In this document: piece by piece, positions 1-4,921 of the stretch
Position numbering within the stretch: the stretch's first letter is position 1
Layout: the number at the start of each line of letters is the position of its first letter
Source of the DNA: an uncultured Collinsella sp.
GTDB taxonomy: Bacteria; Actinomycetota; Coriobacteriia; Coriobacteriales; Coriobacteriaceae
DNA length: 5,635 bases
Assembly (NCBI GenBank): GCA_900554135.1
Contig: USFU01000109.1
Coordinates: 1 to 5,635, forward strand
Direction of reading: 5' to 3'
Notes under the pieces: model-generated
Told to the model about the DNA's origin: nothing
What the model saw: only the letters and a program-made list of their open reading frames with translations
Databases searched by the model: none
Translations under genes and position numbers: made by a program

Positions 1-678
1 CAGGTGATTCCGGGCGAGGTCGAGGCGCGCCTGACGTTTTTTGGCGTGGCGCACGACTTTGCTGGCGAGCGCATCATTGTTGCCGATTCGGGCGGCGGAT
101 CCACGGAGCTCGCGACGGGCGTCTATGCACCGGAGCGCGGCGTCTTTGCGCTGGAGGGAACGCGCTCGCTGGACATTGGTTGTCGTCGCGTGACCGAGCG
201 CTTCTTCTCCGCCCTGCCGCCTTTGGACGGCGAGCTTACGGCCGCCGCCGACTGGGCAGGTGAGCAATTCGCCGCCTACTTTGAGAGCCTGCCTGTCGAC
301 TTTGAGCGCGCCGAGCGCCTGGTCACGGTAGGTGGTACCGTCACTACGCTCGTGGCACTCGTTCACGAGCTGGAGCCGTATGATTCGAGCTTTGTGCACC
401 TGCGCGAGCTTTCGCTGGAGCAGGTTTCGGCCGCTATCGAGCGCATGTCCGCGCTGGATGATGCGGGCATCGCCGCGTTGCCGGGCGTGCAACCCAAGCG
501 CGCGGGCGTGATCTTGGCAGGTGCCGTGGTGATTCGCGAGCTTATGCGAGCTGGCGGCTACGACACGCTCACCGTAAGCGAGAACAGCCTGCTTGCCGGC
601 ATGGCCGCCACCATCAACGAGACCCTCGACGGCGAGCTGCCCACCATCGGCTGGACCCCCACTCTCAGCACCCTCTAA
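1..678 (+). CDS. Ppx/GppA-family exopolyphosphatase / guanosine pentaphosphatase, C-terminal part (5' end outside window)
   Basis: The reading frame is open from the first base and stops with TAA at 676-678, giving 225 residues. I treat it as a truncated gene, not as a protein starting at the GTG at position 4, because the sequence opens in the middle of a conserved block (V-I-P-G-E-V-E-A-R-L, like the family's V-I-S-G-E-E-E-A-R-L). Fragment residues 29-36 read DSGGGSTE, the glycine-rich phosphate-binding motif of the ASKHA fold (usually DIGGGSTE). Around 110-117 GGTVTTL matches the second ATPase-type loop. Around 160-175 L-P-G-V-Q-P-K-R-A and near 192-200 SENSLLAGM match the family's C-terminal blocks. 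Roughly 110 N-terminal residues are missing compared with the usual 300-340-residue actinobacterial proteins. Family members hydrolyse inorganic polyphosphate or pppGpp in the cytoplasm; the sequence does not decide between these substrates. The Ile to Ser change in DIGGGSTE is mild. No clear terminator follows. Confidence 0.9.
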   Translation, partial: QVIPGEVEARLTFFGVAHDFAGERIIVADSGGGSTELATGVYAPERGVFALEGTRSLDIGCRRVTERFFSALPPLDGELTAAADWAGEQFAAYFESLPVDFERAERLVTVGGTVTTLVALVHELEPYDSSFVHLRELSLEQVSAAIERMSALDDAGIAALPGVQPKRAGVILAGAVVIRELMRAGGYDTLTVSENSLLAGMAATINETLDGELPTIGWTPTLSTL

Positions 679-685
679 AGCGGCA

Positions 686-764
686 CTTAGGGACGTTCCT
701 TTCCTGCCGGCAGCTTGGGACGGTCCTTGACTCGATATGAGTAGTCTTTTTAGCCCCGTCCCAA
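686..764. repeat. Paired GGGAC repeats with a 9-bp inverted repeat (REP-like)
   Basis: Two near-identical units, CTTAGGGACGTTCCTT at 686-701 and CTTGGGACGGTCCTT at 714-728, lie 28 bases apart around the perfect palindrome CTGCCGGCAG (704-713). The second unit also begins an inverted repeat: TTGGGACGG at 715-723 against CCGTCCCAA at 756-764. The 32-base loop between those arms holds a small ACTC/GAGT hairpin (730-742) followed by five Ts. It begins eight bases after the phosphatase stop codon, so it may shape the 3' end of that mRNA, but it is not a convincing terminator. Repetitive-element identity is inferred from structure only. Confidence 0.5.
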
Positions 765-790
765 ATGAGCTGCTTTGTGGCGGCGTGGGG

Positions 791-921
791 CGGTGGGACG
801 TCTGCGTATTTGCTGCGCAAATACGCACCGGCTTCGGTCGCCTGCCGGCGCCCTCGCCGGCTCGCTGCGGACGCTGCGCGTCCGCTTAACGCTCGCCCCC
901 TTGCGGGTTCGAGTCCCACCG
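791..921. repeat. Cluster of four hairpins enclosed by a 9-bp outer stem
   Basis: An outer inverted repeat, CGGTGGGAC (791-799) and GTCCCACCG (913-921), encloses four successive perfect hairpins. Hairpin 1 has a 10-bp stem at 803-812/818-827 with loop CTGCG. Hairpin 2 is ACCG-GCTT-CGGT at 827-838. Hairpin 3 has a 7-bp stem at 844-850/855-861 with loop CCCT. Hairpin 4 has a 7-bp stem at 867-873/879-885, again with loop CTGCG. The shared loop of hairpins 1 and 4 suggests related units. No credible protein is encoded here. It could be a mobile or REP-type intergenic element, a structured RNA, or a degenerate tRNA-derived sequence. The structure is seen directly; its role is unknown. Confidence 0.55.
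905..921 (+). repeat. Inverted copy of the tRNA-Leu T-arm sequence
   Basis: These 17 bases are the exact reverse complement of positions 987-1003, which encode the T arm and the start of the 3' acceptor strand of the minus-strand tRNA-Leu. They therefore read like a plus-strand tRNA 3' segment (GGGTTCGAGTCCCACCG). The base before the G-run breaks the T stem (GCGGG against CCCAC), and no CCA follows. No matching acceptor, D or anticodon arm is found upstream. It is best called a tRNA fragment or a tRNA-derived repeat, not a functional tRNA. Confidence 0.55.
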
Positions 922-928
922 GCATCTT

Positions 929-967
929 AAAGAAACGGGCCCGCATCCCAAAGGGACACGGGCCCGT
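929..967 (-). terminator. Rho-independent terminator downstream of tRNA-Leu
   Basis: The arms ACGGGCCCG (935-943) and CGGGCCCGT (959-967) are a perfect 9-bp inverted repeat. A further inner stem, TCCC-AAA-GGGA (946-956), continues the hairpin after a CA/CA internal loop. Read on the minus strand the stem is followed by TTTCTTT (929-935). There is no T-run on the plus-strand side, so it should end transcripts coming from the tRNA, 11 bases downstream of the encoded CCA. Confidence 0.7.
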
Positions 968-977
968 AAGCGTCATA

Positions 978-1062
978 TGGTAGGGGCGGTGGGACTCGAA
1001 CCCACAATCCTTGCGGCGAGGGATTTTAAGTCCCCTGCGTATGCCAATTCCGCCACGCCCCC
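978..1062 (-). tRNA. tRNA-Leu (anticodon UAA)
   Basis: The 85 bases fold as a class II tRNA on the minus strand. The 5' acceptor strand GGGGGCG (1056-1062) pairs with CGCCCCT (982-988), with a G-U end pair. The discriminator is A (981) and CCA is encoded (978-980). The anticodon arm is GGGGA-CTTAAAA-TCCCT (1019-1035), with the anticodon UAA at 1026-1028, which reads UUA. A 13-base variable region (1006-1018) contains a CC-GCAA-GG mini-hairpin, as expected for leucine tRNAs. The T arm is GTGGG-TTCGAGT-CCCAC (989-1005). The gene lies 31 bases after the stop codon of the helical-repeat protein gene on the same strand and could be co-transcribed with it; I see no convincing promoter of its own in that gap. 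Confidence 0.95.
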
Positions 1063-1093
1063 GTAAGACTAGAAGTCTAGCACAAGCCGTCCG

Positions 1094-1717
1094 TTACGCG
1101 TTGACGGCCATCGAGTGCTGGCCCGACTTTTCCAGGAACTCTTGGAACTTAGCCTCGTCGCCCTTGTTTTTGTACTGCAGGGCCAGCAGGTATTCCAGTC
1201 GGCAAGCCTTGACCTTGTCGTCGCCGGCCTCCTCGAGCATGCGCTCCAGCTCGGGGATGTCGTTGTGGCGCTTGAGAATCATCGTGTCGTACATCAGCTG
1301 ACATTCGTGCGCGACCGCCTCGGCCTGACCGCCCTCAAAGCCCTTGATCTCGTGCAGCAGCTCCTTGGACTTTTTGCGGTCCTCCTGGCCAACGTAATAG
1401 TTGAAAGCCTTGATCACCAGGTCGACGCGCTGCATCTTGGGCAGGTTAAGGCCCAGCAGCAGGTCGAACATCTCGTCGGCGCGCTTATGGTCCTCGCGCA
1501 GCAGATAGGAGTTCAGGCGTAGGTAGTCGCGGTTGTAACGCGGGTACAGCATGCTGGTGAGTTTGGCATCGAGCAAGCGATCGAACTCGTCCCACTGCTT
1601 GGCAGCCATGAGCTGCTGCAGGCGCTTAAACGTGGTGCGTTTTTTGATGTTAAAGAACACCGACACGGCGATACAGATGATGACGACGGCGGTCCAGAGA
1701 GTGCGGGAATCGGGCAT
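1094..1717 (-). CDS. Membrane-anchored helical-repeat protein of unknown function
   Basis: The chosen start is the ATG at 1715-1717, giving 207 residues. It is preceded at a spacing of 8 by AAGGA; an upstream in-frame ATG at 1762 adds 15 residues but lies directly next to the promoter and has no ribosome binding site. Residues 7-23 form one hydrophobic membrane segment (LWTAVVIICIAVSVFF). It is followed by KKR, so the N-terminus probably faces out and the rest is in the cytoplasm. Residues 30-207 are almost wholly helical and charged, in pairs of helices that look like degenerate TPR units (for example the stretch around YYVGQEDRKKSKELL). I see no catalytic motif. Proteins of this shape often serve as scaffolds or assembly factors, but I do not recognise this family and assign no function. 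A good promoter (TATAAT) lies behind it; tRNA-Leu follows 31 bases after its stop. Confidence 0.8.
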   Translation of the reverse strand: MPDSRTLWTAVVIICIAVSVFFNIKKRTTFKRLQQLMAAKQWDEFDRLLDAKLTSMLYPRYNRDYLRLNSYLLREDHKRADEMFDLLLGLNLPKMQRVDLVIKAFNYYVGQEDRKKSKELLHEIKGFEGGQAEAVAHECQLMYDTMILKRHNDIPELERMLEEAGDDKVKACRLEYLLALQYKNKGDEAKFQEFLEKSGQHSMAVNA

Positions 1718-1752
1718 GATCAGAGTCCTTAGTCGCTCGTAAAGCAAGCGGT

Positions 1753-1781
1753 ATGACAACACGTACTAGATGTATTATACG
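1753..1781 (+). promoter_or_regulatory. Candidate promoter for the PTS EIIB-VOC unit
   Basis: ATGACA (1753-1758, 5 of 6 to the -35 consensus) is followed after 17 bases by TATACG (1776-1781, 4 of 6 to the -10). Transcription would start near 1788 and leave a leader of about 95 bases. The -10 overlaps the -10 of the divergent promoter. This is a visual match only, and a promoter nearer the gene (for example TACACT at 1842-1847, with no good -35) is possible. Confidence 0.35.
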
Positions 1782-1803
1782 CAGCGCGCAAGCAAACTGG
1801 CAT
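1774..1803 (-). promoter_or_regulatory. Candidate promoter for the helical-repeat protein gene
   Basis: On the minus strand a perfect TATAAT (-10) lies at 1774-1779. ATGCCA (-35, 4 of 6) lies at 1798-1803, with an 18-base spacer. The inferred start of transcription is about 50 bases upstream of the chosen ATG at 1717. This promoter faces away from the EIIB gene and overlaps its candidate promoter. Confidence 0.55.
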
Positions 1804-1881
1804 AAAAGTGCATCGAGGCCGAGCACCATCGCTCGCTGCGGTACACTTAACCAAAGTAAACCTCGAAGGGAGACATTACCT

Positions 1882-2169
1882 ATGAAGAAGATCGTTTTGG
1901 CTTGCGGTGCTGGCGCTGCTACTTCCACGCTCGTTGCCCAGAAGGTCGCCACCCTGCTCGACGCCAACGGTTATGCCGACAAGTACGAGATCGTGCAGTG
2001 CGCCATCTCCGAGGCCAAGGACGCCTGCGACGAGGGCGCTGACCTGCTGATCGCCACCACCGTTGCCCCCGAGGGCCTCACCTGCCCGTACGTGAGCGGC
2101 GTGCCCTTCATGACCGGCATGAACCGTGTCGCCGCCGAGAAGGCCGTCCTCGACGTCATGGCTCAGTAG
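1882..2169 (+). CDS. PTS sugar transporter EIIB, galactitol (GatB) type
   Basis: The protein has 95 residues, the normal length for a free-standing IIB domain. It begins KKIVLACGAGAATSTLVAQKV. Cys8 sits in the P-loop-like motif ACGAGxxTST and is the expected phosphocysteine that takes phosphate from EIIA and passes it to the incoming sugar. Later blocks match the GatB branch: an I-V-Q-C-A-I-S-E segment near 37-44 and G-V-P-F-M-T-G-M-N near 73-81. The start ATG has a strong ribosome binding site, AAGGGAG, at 1866-1872. The protein is cytoplasmic and works only with a membrane EIIC, which is absent here, as is EIIA. The VOC gene follows after 11 bases, so the two are probably co-transcribed. 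The family is assigned firmly; the sugar (galactitol, another polyol or a related compound) cannot be told from IIB alone. Confidence 0.92.
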   Translation: MKKIVLACGAGAATSTLVAQKVATLLDANGYADKYEIVQCAISEAKDACDEGADLLIATTVAPEGLTCPYVSGVPFMTGMNRVAAEKAVLDVMAQ

Positions 2170-2180
2170 GCGCCGTCTGT

Positions 2181-2555
2181 ATGAGTGAGCAGAACGCCAA
2201 CCCGGTCGAGCTTTTTGGCATGCGCGTCGCCCACGTGGGCATCAACGCCACCGATCCGGCCGACGCCCTGGAGATTGCCGAGCTGTTCTCGACGATGATG
2301 GGCATGCCCGTTATCGAGACCCCGGTTTCGTACTTTAACGATTCGCTGGTCGAGATCATGAAGCAGAACGGCCGTGGCACCAAGGGTCACATCGGCTTTG
2401 CCGTCGACGACATCGACGCGGCAGAGAAGTGGTTCGCCGAGCGCGGTCTCGAGGTCAACGAGGAGTCGCGCGCGTTGCTGCCCGACGGCGGCACCAAGCT
2501 CGTGTACTTTAAGCGCGAGTTTGCCGGCTTCGCCGTGCACCTGTGCCGTGAGTAG
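2181..2555 (+). CDS. VOC-superfamily (glyoxalase/bleomycin-resistance fold) protein
   Basis: The protein has 124 residues, one full VOC domain made of two beta-alpha-beta-beta-beta modules: about 16-61 (AHVGINATDP... VEIMK) and about 68-122 (GHIGFAVDDID... FAVHLCRE). His18, Glu58, His70 and His120 fall where VOC enzymes place metal ligands, so a metal site is likely. From memory of the families, it resembles the VOC-like C-terminal extension fused to some Firmicutes KHG/KDPG aldolases, which likewise runs from a HVGIN-like strand to a final F-A-V-H-L. That would fit a role in sugar-acid catabolism next to a PTS gene, but this is inference. The ribosome binding site is weak (TAGG, overlapping the stop of the EIIB gene), which suggests translational coupling. 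A later ATG at 2220 has no better site. A strong terminator follows 23 bases after the stop. Confidence 0.85.
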   Translation: MSEQNANPVELFGMRVAHVGINATDPADALEIAELFSTMMGMPVIETPVSYFNDSLVEIMKQNGRGTKGHIGFAVDDIDAAEKWFAERGLEVNEESRALLPDGGTKLVYFKREFAGFAVHLCRE

Positions 2556-2578
2556 CACACAAGCTGCCATAGCTAACG

Positions 2579-2618
2579 AAAAATGGGGTAAGGCCGCGCG
2601 GCTTTACCCCATTTTTTT
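2579..2618. terminator. Bidirectional Rho-independent terminator between convergent operons
   Basis: AAAAATGGGGTAA (2579-2591) pairs perfectly with TTACCCCATTTTT (2604-2616). The stem continues with a G-T pair and GCC/GGC around the tetraloop GCGC (2596-2599). Seven Ts (2612-2618) follow on the plus strand and five Ts on the minus strand. It therefore closes the EIIB-VOC transcript and can also stop transcripts arriving from the kinase operon on the other strand. Confidence 0.93.
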
Positions 2619-2652
2619 ATGCCACGCGGCCGCCTGGCGGGCTGTTGAAAAT

Positions 2653-2836
2653 CGAAGGTGAATACTTTTCCGAGAAGTGAACGAGCAAAATCGGACCCCC
2701 CCGAAGCATCGACACTTTGAGGGTGGAATTTCCTGCGGTTTCGTCGAGTTTTTCCTGCAGTTTTGGCGCCAAAAAGTGTGGATGCTTCAGGGGTCCAAAA
2801 TAGGTCGTTCACTTCGCGGGAAAGTATTCACCTTCG
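2653..2836. repeat. 184-bp imperfect palindromic element (MITE- or REP-like)
   Basis: Two arms of about 65 bases face each other around a 54-base centre. The outermost 16 bases pair perfectly (2653-2668 with 2821-2836). The next 16 pair with two mismatches (2669-2684 with 2805-2820). A GGACCCC/GGGGTCC block pairs (2693-2699 with 2790-2796), and the innermost 16 pair with one mismatch (2703-2718 with 2773-2788). The centre contains the perfect palindrome TTTTGGCGCCAAAA (2761-2774), partly overlapping the right arm, and two TTCCTGC copies (2730-2736, 2752-2758). There is no protein of its own. It lies between the shared terminator and the kinase stop codon, 17 bases from the latter, so it would form a long hairpin in the kinase 3' untranslated region. 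I see no clear target-site duplication. A non-autonomous mobile element or family-specific intergenic repeat is likely but not shown. Confidence 0.75.
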
Positions 2837-2853
2837 TTTCGCGAGAGGCGCCC

Positions 2854-4149
2854 TTACCGCGGTAGGCGAATCGTAAAGCGGCTGCCGACCCCTTCGACTG
2901 AGGTCACGCCAATGACGCCGCCGTGGCTGTCGACGATCCACTTGGCGATGGCGAGCCCCAGGCCCGAGCCCTGTGCGCCGGCATCGCGCGCGTTGTCGGC
3001 ACGATAGAACCGCTCAAACGCGTGGGCTGCGGATTCCTGGTTCATGCCGATACCCTCGTCCTCAACGCTTATGTCGATTGAGCCCGCTCCCACATCCGGC
3101 GTTACGCCAAACGTGATGGGCGTGCACGCGTCTGAATACTTGGCAGCATTTTGCACGATCACGCGCAGCGCCTGCTTCACGAGCGCTACGTCGACCGACG
3201 CGCTGCAGCGCGGGTCACTGGCAAGCGCGGCGTCATACGCCAGCCGATACGTGTGCCCGGTATCGATCATCTGCGATTCCTCGCAAACCTCGCCGACGAG
3301 TGCAGCCAGATTGGTGTCCACACGCCGCAGCACGGTGCGGCCGGCATCGCCGCGCGCCAAAAACAGCAGCTGCTCCACGAGCTCCTGCATATGCTCGCTT
3401 TCGGCCTTGAGCGAGGTGATAGATTCCGCCAGCACGTCCGGGTCGTCTTTGCCCCAGCGGTCGAGCATGTTCACGTAACCCTGAATCACCGCGATGGGCG
3501 TGCGCAGCTCGTGGCTTGCGTCGTTGACAAAGCGCATCTGCTGCAGCTTGGCCTCCTGCATCTGGCGCAGCAGGCGGTTGAGCGCGACTTCAATGCTCGC
3601 CAGGTCGGCGTCGCCGGTGGTGACGCTCGGCGAGTCGACGCTTGCACGCTCGATGGCCTGCTCCAGCGTTTCCATCTTGCCGCCGGCGAGTTGCATGCGA
3701 CCGAGCTCGTCCACGCGCAGTGCCAGATCGTTGAGCGGCGCCATGGTGCGGCGCACGCGACGGGCGCCGCCGAGCATGTTGAGCACGCTGACAATCTGCC
3801 AGCCAACAACAACGATATAGAGGGGCCACAGCGCGACGAGATCCTGCGCGAGGGGGAAGGTCTTGGTGGTGCGTGCAAGCTCGACGGTGTAGGTAAGTGT
3901 GGTCAGATCCCAGCCGCGCGCGGGCATCAACGACATGCTGTGAACGGACTCGCTGGGGATCCAGCCTGCGGTAAAAGTGCCGGCGGGCAGCGTCTGGTTG
4001 TATCCATAGACGAGGATTGCCGCCGCAACAACCAGCAGCAACAGATCCAGCCAAGCGTAGCTCATCAGGCGGCGCCACATGTAGCTCCAGTTGATGGCGC
4101 GGGCGATGGAGGTGACGCGTTTGGTCTCGGCGTTACGCGCGGCAGACAT
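2854..4149 (-). CDS. Two-component sensor histidine kinase (HAMP, HisKA, HATPase_c)
   Basis: The start is set at the ATG at 4147-4149, giving 431 residues; the frame stays open upstream, but that part lies inside the response regulator gene and looks like translated antisense filler. Two membrane segments at about 33-50 and 106-125 enclose a 55-residue external loop, the probable sensor. A HAMP-like linker follows (about 128-200), with an unusually long connector between its two helices. The HisKA helix carries SHELRTP with the phosphoacceptor His213. The ATP-binding domain shows the N box QNAAKYS (Asn334), the G1 box EDEGIGM (363-369), an F-box-like FERFYR (378-383) and the G2 box GSGLGLAI (394-401). 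All catalytic boxes look intact. The enzyme autophosphorylates in the membrane and passes phosphate to the regulator encoded just upstream, whose gene it overlaps by 17 bases. The signal sensed is unknown. Confidence 0.95.
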   Translation of the reverse strand: MSAARNAETKRVTSIARAINWSYMWRRLMSYAWLDLLLLVVAAAILVYGYNQTLPAGTFTAGWIPSESVHSMSLMPARGWDLTTLTYTVELARTTKTFPLAQDLVALWPLYIVVVGWQIVSVLNMLGGARRVRRTMAPLNDLALRVDELGRMQLAGGKMETLEQAIERASVDSPSVTTGDADLASIEVALNRLLRQMQEAKLQQMRFVNDASHELRTPIAVIQGYVNMLDRWGKDDPDVLAESITSLKAESEHMQELVEQLLFLARGDAGRTVLRRVDTNLAALVGEVCEESQMIDTGHTYRLAYDAALASDPRCSASVDVALVKQALRVIVQNAAKYSDACTPITFGVTPDVGAGSIDISVEDEGIGMNQESAAHAFERFYRADNARDAGAQGSGLGLAIAKWIVDSHGGVIGVTSVEGVGSRFTIRLPR

Positions 4150-4903
4150 AGCCCACCCCGCGCACGGTCTGGATAATGCGGGCGCCGCCGCCGTCCTCGA
4201 TCTTGGCGCGCAGGTGCGCGATGTGTACGTCGACGTTGTTAGTGTCGCCCACGTACTCGTAGCCCAGCGCCTCGTGCGCAATGCGCTCGCGCGTGAGCAC
4301 GGTGCCGGCGTGTGCCATAAGCAGGGCGAGGACATCGAACTCGCGGGCAGTCAGCACGATGGACGAGCCGCCGACCGTGACCTCGCGGCGGTCCGGGTCG
4401 AGCGCGACCGAGCCCACGGCGAGCATGGCGGGGGAGGGCGAAGTAGAAGCCTGGGTCGAGTTGCCGACCGGGGGCATCGCAGCGGCACCCGTAGCGCCCT
4501 CTCCGGCCCCGACACCGCCAACGCCCGACGCTGTCCGCGCGGCCTCCGAGCGCTTCAGCGCCACGCGGATCCGTGCAAACAGCTCCTCAATCGCAAACGG
4601 CTTGGTCAGATAGTCATCGGCGCCGGCATCGAGCCCGGCCACCTTGTCCATCACGGCATCGCGCGCGGTGACCATAATCACCGGCACATCCTTGTGCTTG
4701 CGGACGCGTCGCAGCACCTCCATGCCGTTGAGCTGCGGCAGCAGTACATCGAGCAGAATCAGATCGTAGTCGCGCTCCAGTGCCAGGTCCACGGCGGTGC
4801 GGCCGTCGGCGGCGTGCTCCACCTGGTAGCCCTCGTGCTCCAGCTCGAGCGTCACAAAGCGGGCGATTTTCTCCTCGTCCTCTACGATCAGGATTCGTGC
4901 CAT
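4133..4903 (-). CDS. OmpR/PhoB-family response regulator
   Basis: The protein has 256 residues. The receiver domain (1-118) has the acidic pair Glu8-Asp9 (with Glu10 next), the phosphoacceptor Asp52 in LLDVLLP, Thr79 and Lys101 in LTKPF, a complete set. The C-terminal winged-helix domain (about 162-256) shows the typical LTAREFDVLALLM, the recognition region NNVDVHIAHLRAKI and the closing IIQTVRGVGYVCRA. Between them lies a linker of about 45 residues rich in Gly, Ala, Ser, Thr and Pro, which makes the protein longer than the usual 225-235 residues. It would bind direct repeats in DNA once phosphorylated by the partner kinase. The start ATG has only a G-run (GGGGG) five bases upstream. The gene sits 18 bases after the DUF4342 gene, and its last 17 bases overlap the kinase gene. 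Targets are unknown; self-regulation through the promoter behind 5464 is plausible. Confidence 0.96.
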   Translation of the reverse strand: MARILIVEDEEKIARFVTLELEHEGYQVEHAADGRTAVDLALERDYDLILLDVLLPQLNGMEVLRRVRKHKDVPVIMVTARDAVMDKVAGLDAGADDYLTKPFAIEELFARIRVALKRSEAARTASGVGGVGAGEGATGAAAMPPVGNSTQASTSPSPAMLAVGSVALDPDRREVTVGGSSIVLTAREFDVLALLMAHAGTVLTRERIAHEALGYEYVGDTNNVDVHIAHLRAKIEDGGGARIIQTVRGVGYVCRA

Positions 4904-4921
4904 ACGTGCCCCCGTCTGCGA

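Noticed and set aside
780..926. A complete plus-strand tRNA ending at the T-arm-like sequence
   Set aside because: No acceptor partner for CCGGCATC, no anticodon arm and no D arm could be found, and the T stem has a mismatch; only a 3' fragment is supported.
665..983. Two small open frames across the repeat region, one on each strand
   Set aside because: They translate hairpins, the terminator and part of the tRNA; their compositions are not protein-like and neither has a good ribosome binding site.
2653..2836. A CRISPR array or insertion-sequence terminal repeats
   Set aside because: There are only two facing arms, no regular direct repeats or spacers, and no transposase frame between or beside the arms.
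3151..4176. A 341-codon plus-strand frame opposite the kinase gene
   Set aside because: The minus strand encodes all kinase boxes here; the plus-strand translation is low-complexity and rich in His, Gln and Ala, which is typical of an antisense shadow.
4150..4335. N-terminal extension of the kinase frame to an ATG at 4335
   Set aside because: The extra 62 residues lie wholly inside the regulator's DNA-binding domain, are Ser/Thr/Arg-rich and carry no membrane segment. The ATG at 4149, overlapping the regulator stop, gives the normal kinase layout.
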